The translations under genes were made by a program, and so were the position numbers. Source: an uncultured Bacteroidota bacterium (GTDB lineage Bacteria > Bacteroidota > Bacteroidia > Bacteroidales > F082). From it: 50,581 nt of DNA. The stretch is taken from assembly GCA_913055825.1 (NCBI GenBank), contig CAJXKB010000013.1, positions 1 through 50,581 of the forward strand, given 5' to 3'. Positions 1-8,456 of this stretch are shown here, in pieces; the first letter of the stretch is position 1, and each line of letters opens with the position of its first letter. Under the pieces are notes generated by a model. It made no database searches. It saw only the letters and a list, made by a program, of their open reading frames with translations, and was not told the origin of the DNA.

Positions 1-646
1 GATTTATACAATTAGCAGAATATTTATCTATTTCTTTAAAACTACAAACTCCCGGGTAATCGCCAAATTTACCTTCAATATCATTAATAATTTGAAAATG
101 GAGATGTGGCGGCCAATTTCCATTTTCCGATTCGTTACCCAATTCAGCAAATTTTTCACTCTGTTTTATCACATCATTTACTTTAATGTTTTCTAATGAT
201 TTAAGCGACAAATGACCATACAGAGTGTAGAAATCAACATTATCTATCGTATGCTTTAAAATGATTGTAGCCCCGTAATCACCAAAATTATTGTTGTTTT
301 TGAAGCTATGAACAACAGCATCACATGGCGCAAAAACAGGTTCCCCCGCTTTGCTCCAAATATCAACTCCCAGATGAATTGTTCTGGAATTTTGGTCATC
401 TCCACCAAAATGAATGCTTTTTTTATATAGAACTCGATTTTCGAGATATCCACCATAACCAATTTCAGCATCATTTTTGAGTAAAGTTTCATCTATGTAA
501 GCAGCAAGCGCATTTGTACTATTAATTATTTCGGGAGTTAATTCTTTGTTCTCTTTTGAAAAATCAAATTTGAATAATCTTTTATTCCTAATATCAATTA
601 CATCCGAAAAATTCAGTTTGTTTTGAGTGAGAATATTTTTCAGCAT
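1..646 (-). CDS. M23-family metallopeptidase domain protein (3' end outside window)
   Basis: The reading frame is open from an ATG at 646 to the window edge, giving 215 residues without a stop. The zinc-ligand pattern of LytM/M23 peptidases is intact: HLGVD (H91, D95), YGHLS (H145) and PPHLHF (H181, H183). There is no signal peptide, so the protein is probably cytoplasmic, which is odd for a cell-wall peptidase. From memory, the GxWPPHLHFQ context resembles the M23 module found inside large phosphotransferase/M23/class III aminotransferase fusions, so an aminotransferase could follow beyond the edge. The start codon overlaps the stop of the upstream racemase gene by one base (TAATG), implying translational coupling. 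The domain call is firm; substrate and role are unknown. Confidence 0.85.
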   Translation of the reverse strand, partial: MLKNILTQNKLNFSDVIDIRNKRLFKFDFSKENKELTPEIINSTNALAAYIDETLLKNDAEIGYGGYLENRVLYKKSIHFGGDDQNSRTIHLGVDIWSKAGEPVFAPCDAVVHSFKNNNNFGDYGATIILKHTIDNVDFYTLYGHLSLKSLENIKVNDVIKQSEKFAELGNESENGNWPPHLHFQIINDIEGKFGDYPGVCSFKEIDKYSANCIN

Positions 647-1743
647 TAAATAAACCGCTTATCAATAAATTTGGAGTTCAATAATCTAGCGACAGCCATA
701 TAATTTGGTTTAAATGAAATAGTATCGCCGACTTTATACTTCTTTTTGCCGTCTTTTAACTTATTATCACCTACATCAATTACAGTCATGTCTGATGTGA
801 TACCAACGAATTTAATATCATCATCGTCAGTGTAAATATCCTTTCTGTCAACATCCAACATTCCGAAATCAAGTATTGCCTTATATGTATTTGAATTTAT
901 ATCTTCTTCATTATATTCTGCGGTATGACCAATGTTTGCATCAGAAATAATACCATCCGGAACAACGGCTTTTTCCTCTAATTCAATAATATTCGCACGG
1001 AACTCAAATGTATTTGTTGAAAGCTGATTAAACTTCTGATTGTCCAATGGGCTTGTCCCAAAAAAGGCGGCTTCCCCAATTCTAAAATGATTGATGCCCT
1101 TAGGTAAAATATTATTTTCTATTAAGGGGAGGGTAATTGAGCTTCCACCTGAAACAAATTTTAGTTTCCTTTTATATTTAGCTTCTATCAATTCTTTATA
1201 CAGAACCAATTGTTGCAGTTTATCATAAGTGGGTTCAACTCCATACATGCATCCAAGGTTAGATCCTAAACCAATCACTTCAATGTTGGATAAGTTAAAA
1301 ACCTTTGCATAAAAATTAACAAGCGATTCTCTGTTAACGCCCTCTCTCAATTCACCCAATTCAATCATGATAATCACTTTGTGAATTTTGTTTTGTTTAA
1401 CAGCAGCAGTATTTAGCGCTTCAATAGTTTTATATTCCGTGTTCAGGGATATATCGGCATATTTTACAACCTCATCTGCGTAAACCAATGCAGGTGGTTT
1501 AATATAAATGGTTCTCATTTCAGGATTAACTTTTTTTAAGTTTCTTAAACTTGTTAATCGAGAATCACCAACAGAATTTATATTTTCTATTACATCATCT
1601 GTTAAGATATGATTAAGAAATTCAATATCCCCTGAAAACACCTTTGTAACTAGGCTCCACTCAATATTATTCTTTTCAAAATAACTGCTAAGCTTTTTTA
1701 TATTATTTTTTATCTCGTTCTTATAGATTATAAGTTCTGCCAT
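646..1743 (-). CDS. Alanine/ornithine racemase-family PLP-dependent enzyme
   Basis: The protein has 365 residues and the layout of fold-type III PLP racemases: an N-terminal TIM barrel and a C-terminal beta domain. The likely PLP lysine is K34 in the segment VTKVFSGD. The C-terminal part (ILDFGMLDVD, then GITSDMTVIDVGD) resembles the ornithine-racemase/YhfX branch rather than classical alanine racemase. It probably interconverts L and D forms of an amino acid; the substrate cannot be read from sequence. The ATG lies 6 bases after the acetyltransferase stop, and the gene overlaps the M23 gene downstream by one base, so all four genes here look like one transcript. The run of aspartates near residue 310 is unusual but in frame. 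Confidence 0.8.
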   Translation of the reverse strand: MAELIIYKNEIKNNIKKLSSYFEKNNIEWSLVTKVFSGDIEFLNHILTDDVIENINSVGDSRLTSLRNLKKVNPEMRTIYIKPPALVYADEVVKYADISLNTEYKTIEALNTAAVKQNKIHKVIIMIELGELREGVNRESLVNFYAKVFNLSNIEVIGLGSNLGCMYGVEPTYDKLQQLVLYKELIEAKYKRKLKFVSGGSSITLPLIENNILPKGINHFRIGEAAFFGTSPLDNQKFNQLSTNTFEFRANIIELEEKAVVPDGIISDANIGHTAEYNEEDINSNTYKAILDFGMLDVDRKDIYTDDDDIKFVGITSDMTVIDVGDNKLKDGKKKYKVGDTISFKPNYMAVARLLNSKFIDKRFI

Positions 1744-1749
1744 AGCTCA

Positions 1750-2196
1750 CTACTTATTTTTATATCTCATTTCTGCATACTTGGTTGTAAATCCAATTCT
1801 TTCATAAAGTCGTTTTGCCGGATTGTCATATTCCACATGTAATTTCACATCTCCGTCGGAATGTTTAAAAGCTTCTTCAATAATTTGCTTTCCAAATCCT
1901 CTTCCTCTGTAAGAGGCATCAACAGCAACATAAACTAAAATCCATTCGGGAATATATCCTCCCATTCCTGTTTTATTCATTATTAAAGCGCCAACCAGTT
2001 TATTTTCATAAAATGCCGCAAGTGCATATCCACCTTCGCATTTTTCTTCCGAGAAAGCATAATCCAAACATTTATTTATATCTTCTTTTGGATCACCAAA
2101 ACGATCAAGATGGGTATAAAGAAAGTCAACAAACTCTTCTCTTGTAACATTTTTAAAATCTTTTTCATTCTCAATTTTTTTAATCTCTAACATCAT
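1750..2196 (-). CDS. GNAT family N-acetyltransferase
   Basis: The protein has 148 residues and a recognisable acetyl-CoA-binding motif A, RGRGFGK, at residues 97-103, preceded by the beta strand VYVAVDASY and followed by the typical N..AKRLYERIGF segment near the C terminus. It should transfer an acetyl group from acetyl-CoA to an amine; the acceptor is unknown. It sits 15 bases after the amidohydrolase and 6 bases before the racemase. An acetylating and a deacylating enzyme therefore flank each other in one operon, which suggests N-acyl amino acids or amines as intermediates. That last point is inference. Confidence 0.85.
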   Translation of the reverse strand: MMLEIKKIENEKDFKNVTREEFVDFLYTHLDRFGDPKEDINKCLDYAFSEEKCEGGYALAAFYENKLVGALIMNKTGMGGYIPEWILVYVAVDASYRGRGFGKQIIEEAFKHSDGDVKLHVEYDNPAKRLYERIGFTTKYAEMRYKNK

Positions 2197-2211
2197 TACT
2201 ATTTTTTTTGG

Positions 2212-3330
2212 TTATAAATTTAATTTCTTATATATATTGAAAAAAACTTCCACGCCACTTTTTATAATGTCATCGGGAAAATCATAATCCGGGTTATGAA
2301 GAGCAGGTTGGTTGATACCTGAACCTAATCCAAAAAACCCTCCTTTGTATTCATTACTAAAATAGCCAAAATCTTCCGACCATCTAAACGGTTTTTTCAT
2401 TCTTTCAATTGTTAAATTCGCTTCTTCAACAGCTTTTTCAATAATTTTCACACATTCATTATTATTAACCACTGCAGGAAATACTTCTGAAAAGCTAATT
2501 TCTTTTTTAAGTTTTTCTTCTTTTGCAACTTGATAAACTATTTGTTCCGCTCTTTCAGTTAACAGTTTCATATCCTTGTTCTCAAAAGCTCTTAATGTTG
2601 CTCTAATTTCTGCATAACCGGGGGATGTTCCGAATGAAATTTTGCCAAGCAGAACGTGGATAATTGTTAAAAAGGTTAAATCGCTAAATTTATCTTGATT
2701 TAAATCGTTAAGTCTTTTTATGATTTTGGAAATAGCAATTGCCGGATTAATGCCATTTTCCGGTTCGGCTGCATGAGAGGTTTTACCGAACAACTTAATC
2801 GTCATTCCTTTTGATGCAGCAGCAAAACTGCCTTGTTTAATTAATATTTTACTTTTTTCAACTCCGGGAATATTGTGCAATGCAAAAACATAATCAGGTT
2901 TTAATTTTATAAAATCAGGATGTTCAATTACATCCTTCGCGCCTTGCTCTACTTCTTCGGCAGGTTGAAAAAGTATAACTGCTCGTCCCTTATGCGGTCG
3001 GTTTTGTGATATTTTTTTAGCTAAACCGGCTAGTACAGTCATATGTCCATCATGGCCACAAGAATGGGCAACTCCCTTAGCTGCAGAAGTATAGTCTAAA
3101 TTGTTAATTTCAGTTATAGGCAAGGCGTCCAATTCAGCCCTAAATAAAGTTGTTTTGCCGGGTTTCTCTCCATTATAAATAAAGATCAAACCCGTTTTAC
3201 CTAATTTAATTACTTCATCCGGTGAATATTTTTGAATAAAAGCCAATATTCTTTCAGATGTGGCAAATTCATTATTTGATACTTCCGGATGCTTGTGCAA
3301 TTCGTGTCTTAATTTAATTAATTCTTTCAT
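2212..3330 (-). CDS. M20D-family amidohydrolase (N-acyl amino acid hydrolase-like)
   Basis: The protein has 372 residues, a normal length for the M20D family (hippurate, IAA-amino acid and N-acetyl-diaminopimelate hydrolases). It carries the metal-binding motif HSCGHDGH (C91, H93, D94), the catalytic/metal pair E125-E126 in QPAEEVEQG, and ALHNIPG. A dimerisation domain insert follows the GKTSHAAEPENG segment. It should cleave the acyl group from an N-acylated amino acid in the cytoplasm. It is the first gene of the left-edge cluster, followed by the acetyltransferase, racemase and M23 genes. The exact substrate is not predictable. Confidence 0.87.
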   Translation of the reverse strand: MKELIKLRHELHKHPEVSNNEFATSERILAFIQKYSPDEVIKLGKTGLIFIYNGEKPGKTTLFRAELDALPITEINNLDYTSAAKGVAHSCGHDGHMTVLAGLAKKISQNRPHKGRAVILFQPAEEVEQGAKDVIEHPDFIKLKPDYVFALHNIPGVEKSKILIKQGSFAAASKGMTIKLFGKTSHAAEPENGINPAIAISKIIKRLNDLNQDKFSDLTFLTIIHVLLGKISFGTSPGYAEIRATLRAFENKDMKLLTERAEQIVYQVAKEEKLKKEISFSEVFPAVVNNNECVKIIEKAVEEANLTIERMKKPFRWSEDFGYFSNEYKGGFFGLGSGINQPALHNPDYDFPDDIIKSGVEVFFNIYKKLNL

Positions 3331-3525
3331 ATTCTATATATATTGATGAAATTAGGTAAGTGCAAATAAATTATTTGTAGAGAGCTCCGGACAAAAACTT
3401 ATTTCAGATGTGACATTTTTAACTGTGTTAAATACTTTTGTTTGTTCGATGAAAATATCTCTCATATATTTAATTGTTATTTTGATCTGTATTATAATAA
3501 ATTTTTTGAGATATGCAAATTTTTT

Positions 3526-3714
3526 TCAAATGGTAGTTAACAGGTTGGTAACACAAATCACCACCACAATGTTGGCGAAGGGAATAAACGCCCGGATAAG
3601 CCACCAGCATGGTTTCTCAACTATTTTCAGCAGGATGTAAAAATTGTAAAAAGGAATCAGGGTTGCCCATCCGGGTTGTCCGGCTTTTTTGTTACGCTTC
3701 CCAAGATTGACGAA
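3526..3714 (-). pseudogene. Remnant of small membrane protein (DUF5684 / signal-peptidase-I-associated type)
   Basis: Read on the minus strand, the frame between a TAG at about 3715-3717 and a TGA at 3526-3528 encodes KKAGQPGWATLIPFYNFY, then LLKIVEKPCWWLIRAFIPF and ANIVVVICVTNLL. This is the hallmark of the small multi-pass family annotated as DUF5684, also found at the N terminus of many Bacteroidota signal peptidases (assignment from memory). No start codon is available and both ends are interrupted, so it is a decayed fragment. It is the only recognisable content of the 447-base gap 3331-3777. Confidence 0.6.
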
Positions 3715-3777
3715 CTATTTAAGCTTTCGCTACGAAACACCCTTATGGGTATAAGGGATTACTGAAAGGTGAGAATA

Positions 3778-4434
3778 TTAGAAATTCATTTCAGGAATTT
3801 CACTTTCAATACGTAATGGGGCTCCTGTTTTGGCCACAATGTTTTCCACGCTGACGCCCGGGGCACGCTCCACCAGTTTGAAGCCCTGTGGTGTTACGTC
3901 CACCACGGCTAAATCGGTAACAATGCGTTTTACGCAGTTTACACCTGTTAGTGGCAATGTACATTTTTTAAGTAATTTGGGATTGCCTTTTCGGTCGGTA
4001 TGGGTCATGGCTACGATGATGTTTTTAGCTGAGGCTACCAGATCCATGGCGCCGCCCATGCCTTTTACCATTTTCCCGGGAATTTTCCAGCTTGCAATGT
4101 CTCCCTTTTCGTTTACCTCAAAAGCACCTAAGACCGTCAAATCAATATGCCCGCCCCTGATCATGGCAAAGCTGGTGGCCGAATCGAAAAAGGCTGCCCC
4201 TTTTAAATAGGTTACCGTCTGTTTGCCTGCATTAATCAAATCGGCATCAAGGGCTTCTCTTTTCGGGAAAGGCCCGATGCCCAGCAAACCGTTTTCCGAT
4301 TGTAGCACTACCTCAACATCTTCGGGAATGTAGTTAGCTACCAGGGTGGGTATGCCAATGCCCAGATTTACATAATACCCGTCTTGAAGTTCCCGGGCGA
4401 TACGCTTTGCTATTCCGTTTTTATCTAAGCTCAT
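3778..4434 (-). CDS. scoB: 3-oxoacid CoA-transferase, subunit B
   Basis: The protein has 218 residues, the usual size of the beta subunit of two-subunit CoA-transferases. It contains LGIGIPTLV near the N terminus and [10 protein letters not shown], in which E47 is the catalytic glutamate that forms the enzyme-CoA thioester. With the A subunit 27 bases upstream it should move CoA between succinyl-CoA (or another acyl-CoA) and acetoacetate. In this operon it would activate the acetoacetate released by leucine breakdown. It is the last gene of the mcc cluster. The acid specificity (acetoacetate or another 3-oxoacid) is inferred from context. Confidence 0.9.
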   Translation of the reverse strand: MSLDKNGIAKRIARELQDGYYVNLGIGIPTLVANYIPEDVEVVLQSENGLLGIGPFPKREALDADLINAGKQTVTYLKGAAFFDSATSFAMIRGGHIDLTVLGAFEVNEKGDIASWKIPGKMVKGMGGAMDLVASAKNIIVAMTHTDRKGNPKLLKKCTLPLTGVNCVKRIVTDLAVVDVTPQGFKLVERAPGVSVENIVAKTGAPLRIESEIPEMNF

Positions 4435-4461
4435 GATGGTTTCTTTTTAAGATTGTGTAAT

Positions 4462-5154
4462 TTAATCGCTTGTGGTGGCAAATTCAATACGCTTGTCATA
4501 ATCTTTTCCCTGGAAAATCCGTTGTACAAAAATTCCGGGGGTATGGATACAGTTGGGGTCCAGTTCACCAGCCGGAACCAGTTCTTCTACTTCGGCAATG
4601 GTAATCTTTCCGGCCATGGCCATCATGTTGTTAAAATTGTTGGCTGTATGTCTGTAGATTAAATTGCCTGCCGTATCACCTTTCCATGCTTTCACGATGG
4701 CAAAATCGGCCGTAAGGGCAGTTTCGAGCAAGTGCATTTTTCCGTTAAATTCACGAACCTCCTTGCCGTCGGCTACTTCGGTGCCATAGCCTGCAGGGAC
4801 ATAAAATGCCGGGATACCTGCTCCGCCTGCCCTGCAACGCTCGGCAAGTGTGCCCTGAGGGTTTAATTCCACTTCCAGCTCTCCCGAAAGGAGTTGGCGT
4901 TCAAACTCAGCGTTTTCTCCCACATAAGATGATATCATTTTTTTAATTTGATGACGTTCCAGTAAAACGCCCAAACCAAAATCGTCAACACCTGCATTGT
5001 TTGAAATACAAGTGAGCCCTTTTACGCCTTTGTCGTGCAGCGCCTGAATGGTTTTTTCGGGAATGCCACATAACCCAAAACCACCGAGCATCAGGGTCAT
5101 ATTGTCCTGAATACCGCGAATGGCTTCGTAGGCATCTTTTACAACTTTATTCAT
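4462..5154 (-). CDS. scoA: 3-oxoacid CoA-transferase, subunit A
   Basis: The protein has 230 residues and the glycine-rich [10 protein letters not shown] segment at residues 24-33 typical of the alpha subunit of succinyl-CoA:3-ketoacid or acetate:acetoacetate CoA-transferases. The [20 protein letters not shown] region is also characteristic. It pairs with the B subunit encoded immediately downstream; the two together make the active enzyme. The ATG lies 37 bases after the acyl-CoA dehydrogenase stop, in the same direction, so it is probably co-transcribed with the carboxylase genes. Confidence 0.9.
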   Translation of the reverse strand: MNKVVKDAYEAIRGIQDNMTLMLGGFGLCGIPEKTIQALHDKGVKGLTCISNNAGVDDFGLGVLLERHQIKKMISSYVGENAEFERQLLSGELEVELNPQGTLAERCRAGGAGIPAFYVPAGYGTEVADGKEVREFNGKMHLLETALTADFAIVKAWKGDTAGNLIYRHTANNFNNMMAMAGKITIAEVEELVPAGELDPNCIHTPGIFVQRIFQGKDYDKRIEFATTSD

Positions 5155-5191
5155 GATTCATGGTTTAAATATTGATTTTCAAAAATAAGGT

Positions 5192-6337
5192 TTAACAACC
5201 GATTTGCCGCGAAATTACCAGCCGCTGAATTTCTGATGTACCTTCGCCAATTTGTAATAAGCGCTGGTCGCGATAAAAACGTTCGATATCGTAATCTTTC
5301 ATCAGTCCGTAACCCCCATGAATTTGAACTGCTTCATCAGCCACTTCGCGGGCAATTTCGGAGCAATATAATTTCGACATGGCTGCTTCTTTGGTGTAGG
5401 GTCTTCCCTGATCTTTCAGCCAACAGGCTTTGTATAAAAGATTACGGGCAAGCTCTATTTTCATAGCCATATCGGCTAGCTTGAAAGCATTAATCTGGAA
5501 TTTTGAAATGGCTTTGCCAAACTGTTTGCGCTCATTTGCATAAGAAAGGGCCATTTCAAAAGCTCCCTGCGCGAGTCCCAGCCCCATGGCACCTATTGAA
5601 AGGCGACCGCCATCCAACGTGTGGAGCATAATGTGCGAGCCTTCGCCCACTTTACCGAGAAGGTTTTCTTTAGGGACCCGTACATCATCGAAATACAATT
5701 CGGAAGTGTCGGAGGCACGCCACATCATTTTGTTGTGCATGGCTACCCGTTTAAATCCGGGAGTGCCTGCTTCAACAATAATAGTGGTGAAAATCTTTTT
5801 GCCGTCTTTTTCGCCTGAAACAGCTTGTACGGTGCAGCCTTTTGAAATATCGGAAGCTCCGTTGGTGATGAATATCTTGGAACCGTTGATCACCCATTCG
5901 TCACCTTCTAAAATAGCTGTGGTTTTGGAGCCCCTCGAATCAGAACCGGCACCGGGCTCGGTTAGCCCAAAGCTCCACAAGCCTTCTCCGGTTGTGAGCC
6001 GGGGTAAATATTTCATTTTTTGTTCTTCTGTCCCGTAATTGTATATAGGGGCGATGCCCAACGAATTGTGTGCAGCTAACGTTGCAGCATGTGAGCCATC
6101 AACACGGGCCAATTCTTCTACTGCAATGATATACGAAAGGGTATCCAGTTCCTGTCCCCCGAATTTTTCGGGCAAGGTCATCCCAAACAGGCCTAACTCT
6201 CCTATTTTTTTTGTTAGTTCGTAGGAAAATTCTCCTTTTTCATCCAGCTCCCTGGCGCGGGGTTTTATTTCTCGTTCGGCAAATTCGCGAACGGTTTCGC
6301 GAATCATTTTTTGTTCTTGTGTTAAATCAAAATTCAT
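5192..6337 (-). CDS. Acyl-CoA dehydrogenase (probable isovaleryl- or branched-chain acyl-CoA step)
   Basis: The protein has 381 residues, standard for FAD-dependent acyl-CoA dehydrogenases. It has WSFGLTEPGAGSDS in the FAD/substrate region and RQFGKAISKFQ in the third domain. At the C terminus IGEGTSEIQRLVISR contains E365 at the usual catalytic-base position of short- and medium-chain enzymes. True isovaleryl-CoA dehydrogenases normally have a non-acidic residue there and use a glutamate elsewhere, so the isovaleryl assignment rests on the operon, not the active site. The gene starts 2 bases after the biotin carboxylase stop, implying tight co-expression. Confidence 0.9.
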   Translation of the reverse strand: MNFDLTQEQKMIRETVREFAEREIKPRARELDEKGEFSYELTKKIGELGLFGMTLPEKFGGQELDTLSYIIAVEELARVDGSHAATLAAHNSLGIAPIYNYGTEEQKMKYLPRLTTGEGLWSFGLTEPGAGSDSRGSKTTAILEGDEWVINGSKIFITNGASDISKGCTVQAVSGEKDGKKIFTTIIVEAGTPGFKRVAMHNKMMWRASDTSELYFDDVRVPKENLLGKVGEGSHIMLHTLDGGRLSIGAMGLGLAQGAFEMALSYANERKQFGKAISKFQINAFKLADMAMKIELARNLLYKACWLKDQGRPYTKEAAMSKLYCSEIAREVADEAVQIHGGYGLMKDYDIERFYRDQRLLQIGEGTSEIQRLVISRQIGC

Positions 6338-6339
6338 AT

Positions 6340-8346
6340 TTATTTAAATTTATCTGTTTTTAAGGGTTTCAGATGAATCAACTGCAAATCAGTATCCACT
6401 CTTTCGCCTTCTTTGACATTTACTTTTTCAATAATTGCATCTTCCAACGCAACAATATTATTTTCCATCTTCATGGCTTCAACCACTACTAAAACGCTCC
6501 CTCTTTTTACCCGATCTCCTGTTTTCACATTTATTTTAATCACTTTCCCGGGCATGGGTGCAAATAAACTGCCTTCGGAATTCCCATTATTCCCCATTAA
6601 AGTTTGTTCATCAACAAACAACATGTCGGGCCTGCTTATTTCAAAATAGTTTCCTTCGATGCTGACAAACCAATTTCCTTTATTATTATGAGAAACCATG
6701 GCTTTATAAAATCGATTAAAAATACGAAATTCTACTTCATGTTTACGTATTGCATGCATAAAAACTTCATAATTTTTTCCTTCAATGGCAATAGTGAATT
6801 GATGTTTTCGTTGATCAATAATCTGAATGTCAATTTCTTGATTGTCAATTTTAAATTGCATCTGCATGATGTTTCGCCAATAACCGATACGTTCCCAAAC
6901 ATTGTTGGATGACGAAATTGTATGTTTTTCTAACTGGTAAAGTGCCAATGCAATAATTGAAGTAAAATTTCCCGGATCAGCTTGAGATTTTTTTATGTTT
7001 TGAAGGATTTCTTCGGTATGTTCATCACAAAACCTTGTGGAAATGTTGTTATGTTTAAACTCGTTAAGTTCGATTAAATTAAGCAGGTAAGGAATATTTG
7101 TTTGAATGCCATGGATGGTGTAGTCTTTTAAGGCGGAGATACTTTTCTTTATGGCGATATTGCGGTTTTCGCCCCAAACGATCATTTTGCTAATCATGGG
7201 GTCGAACATGCTTGGTATTATTCCGGCTTTTTCAATGCTGGAGTCAACACGGGCATTTGAATTGTCAGGTTGCCTGTAAAGTGTTATTTTCCCCGGAGAA
7301 GGCCTGAATTCATTTGCCGGGTCTTCAGCGTAAATCCGGCATTCGATGGCATGGCCGTTTTGTTTTATTTGATTTTGTTGAATCTGCAATGGGTTTCCGG
7401 CTGCTATTAGAATTTGTTCCTCCACCAGGTCGGTACCGGTTACCATCTCGGTAACGGGATGTTCCACCTGAATGCGGGTGTTCATCTCCAGGAAATAATA
7501 ATTTAGTTTGTTGTCCACCAAAAATTCAATGGTTCCCGCGCTGTTGTAATCCACCGCTTTGGCAATTTTCACTGCCGAACGGGCCATTTTTTCACGGATT
7601 TCAGGGGTAAGTGTGGGAGAAGGCGATTCTTCGATAATTTTTTGATAACGTCTCTGGATGCTGCATTCCCTCTCGAAGAGATGAATCACATTTCCGAAAT
7701 TATCTCCAAGAATCTGGAACTCAATATGACGTGGCTCTTGGATGTATTGTTCGATGTAAATTGTTCCGTCGCCGAAATAATTTTTGGCTTCACGGGCGGT
7801 GGCTTCTAAAATTTCTCGCAGGTTATCATTTTCATGAACAATGCGCATACCTTTGCCGCCGCCACCTGCAGCAGCTTTCACAAGCAAAGGAAATGGAATT
7901 TGGTGTGCGTTTCTCAGCAGGGCGCCAGCTGTTCCGGTAATACCTTTTGTTATAGGAATTCTCAATTTATCAACCAAAGAACGGGCTTCAATTTTGTTCC
8001 CCATTAACTGAATGGCCTTAACGTTTGGTCCAATGAAAGTGATTCCTGCTTTTTCACAGGCCTCAATCAACAGCGGGCTTTCAGCTAAAAAACCATAACC
8101 GGGATGCAGGGCGTCACATCCTGTTTCCATTGCAGCTTTTACAATGTTGTCCACGTTCAAATACGTATCGCTTAACTCCCCTTTGCCTAAACAGTAGGCC
8201 TCATCTGCCATGTCAACGTGTAATGAATCACAGTCGATTTCTGCATACACGGCCACCGTTTGTATTCCTAATTTCTGAGCCGATTTTATAATTCTGACGG
8301 CAATCTCTCCCCGGTTGGCAATGAGTATTTTATTAAAAAGATTCAT
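6340..8346 (-). CDS. mccA: Methylcrotonyl-CoA carboxylase alpha subunit (biotin carboxylase + biotin carrier)
   Basis: The protein has 668 residues. The N-terminal biotin carboxylase part begins ILIANRGEIAVRI and includes the ATP-grasp segment GGGGKGMRIV. The C-terminal biotinyl domain contains EAMKMEN with the biotin-accepting K626. This alpha-subunit architecture is shared by methylcrotonyl-, propionyl- and geranyl-CoA carboxylases. Neighbouring enoyl-CoA hydratase, acyl-CoA dehydrogenase and CoA-transferase genes favour methylcrotonyl-CoA, the leucine pathway. The separate beta subunit is encoded at 9323-10930. A 110-base gap with its own promoter-like box precedes the ATG, so it may be transcribed both with the upstream genes and alone. 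Confidence 0.88.
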   Translation of the reverse strand: MNLFNKILIANRGEIAVRIIKSAQKLGIQTVAVYAEIDCDSLHVDMADEAYCLGKGELSDTYLNVDNIVKAAMETGCDALHPGYGFLAESPLLIEACEKAGITFIGPNVKAIQLMGNKIEARSLVDKLRIPITKGITGTAGALLRNAHQIPFPLLVKAAAGGGGKGMRIVHENDNLREILEATAREAKNYFGDGTIYIEQYIQEPRHIEFQILGDNFGNVIHLFERECSIQRRYQKIIEESPSPTLTPEIREKMARSAVKIAKAVDYNSAGTIEFLVDNKLNYYFLEMNTRIQVEHPVTEMVTGTDLVEEQILIAAGNPLQIQQNQIKQNGHAIECRIYAEDPANEFRPSPGKITLYRQPDNSNARVDSSIEKAGIIPSMFDPMISKMIVWGENRNIAIKKSISALKDYTIHGIQTNIPYLLNLIELNEFKHNNISTRFCDEHTEEILQNIKKSQADPGNFTSIIALALYQLEKHTISSSNNVWERIGYWRNIMQMQFKIDNQEIDIQIIDQRKHQFTIAIEGKNYEVFMHAIRKHEVEFRIFNRFYKAMVSHNNKGNWFVSIEGNYFEISRPDMLFVDEQTLMGNNGNSEGSLFAPMPGKVIKINVKTGDRVKRGSVLVVVEAMKMENNIVALEDAIIEKVNVKEGERVDTDLQLIHLKPLKTDKFK

Positions 8347-8371
8347 GTAGGTTTACGGTTTCAATTTTTTA

Positions 8372-8379
8372 CAAAGATA
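8372..8379 (-). promoter_or_regulatory. -7 promoter element before mccA
   Basis: Read on the minus strand the box is TATCTTTG, an exact match to the Bacteroidota -7 consensus TAnnTTTG, ending 25 bases before the mccA ATG. No clear -33 TTTG was found at the expected distance. It would give an internal promoter inside the mcc cluster. Confidence 0.45.
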
Positions 8380-8456
8380 GGGAGTTTTCATTGTGTGTTT
8401 GGTCATGGCCGGCGTTATCACCTTCTTGCGGCATTAGGGGGAAAAATACGATGTGT

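Noticed and set aside
3410-3640. Plus-strand frame of 76 codons in the 3331-3777 gap
   Set aside because: Its second half is antisense to a recognisable membrane-protein remnant on the minus strand, and the rest is low-complexity Ile/Phe/Asn sequence.
5586-6038. Long plus-strand frame (150 codons) opposite the acyl-CoA dehydrogenase
   Set aside because: It is antisense to a strongly conserved gene and has no recognisable domain. Similar frames at 3830-4210, 16528-16977 and 35451-36014 were rejected for the same reason.
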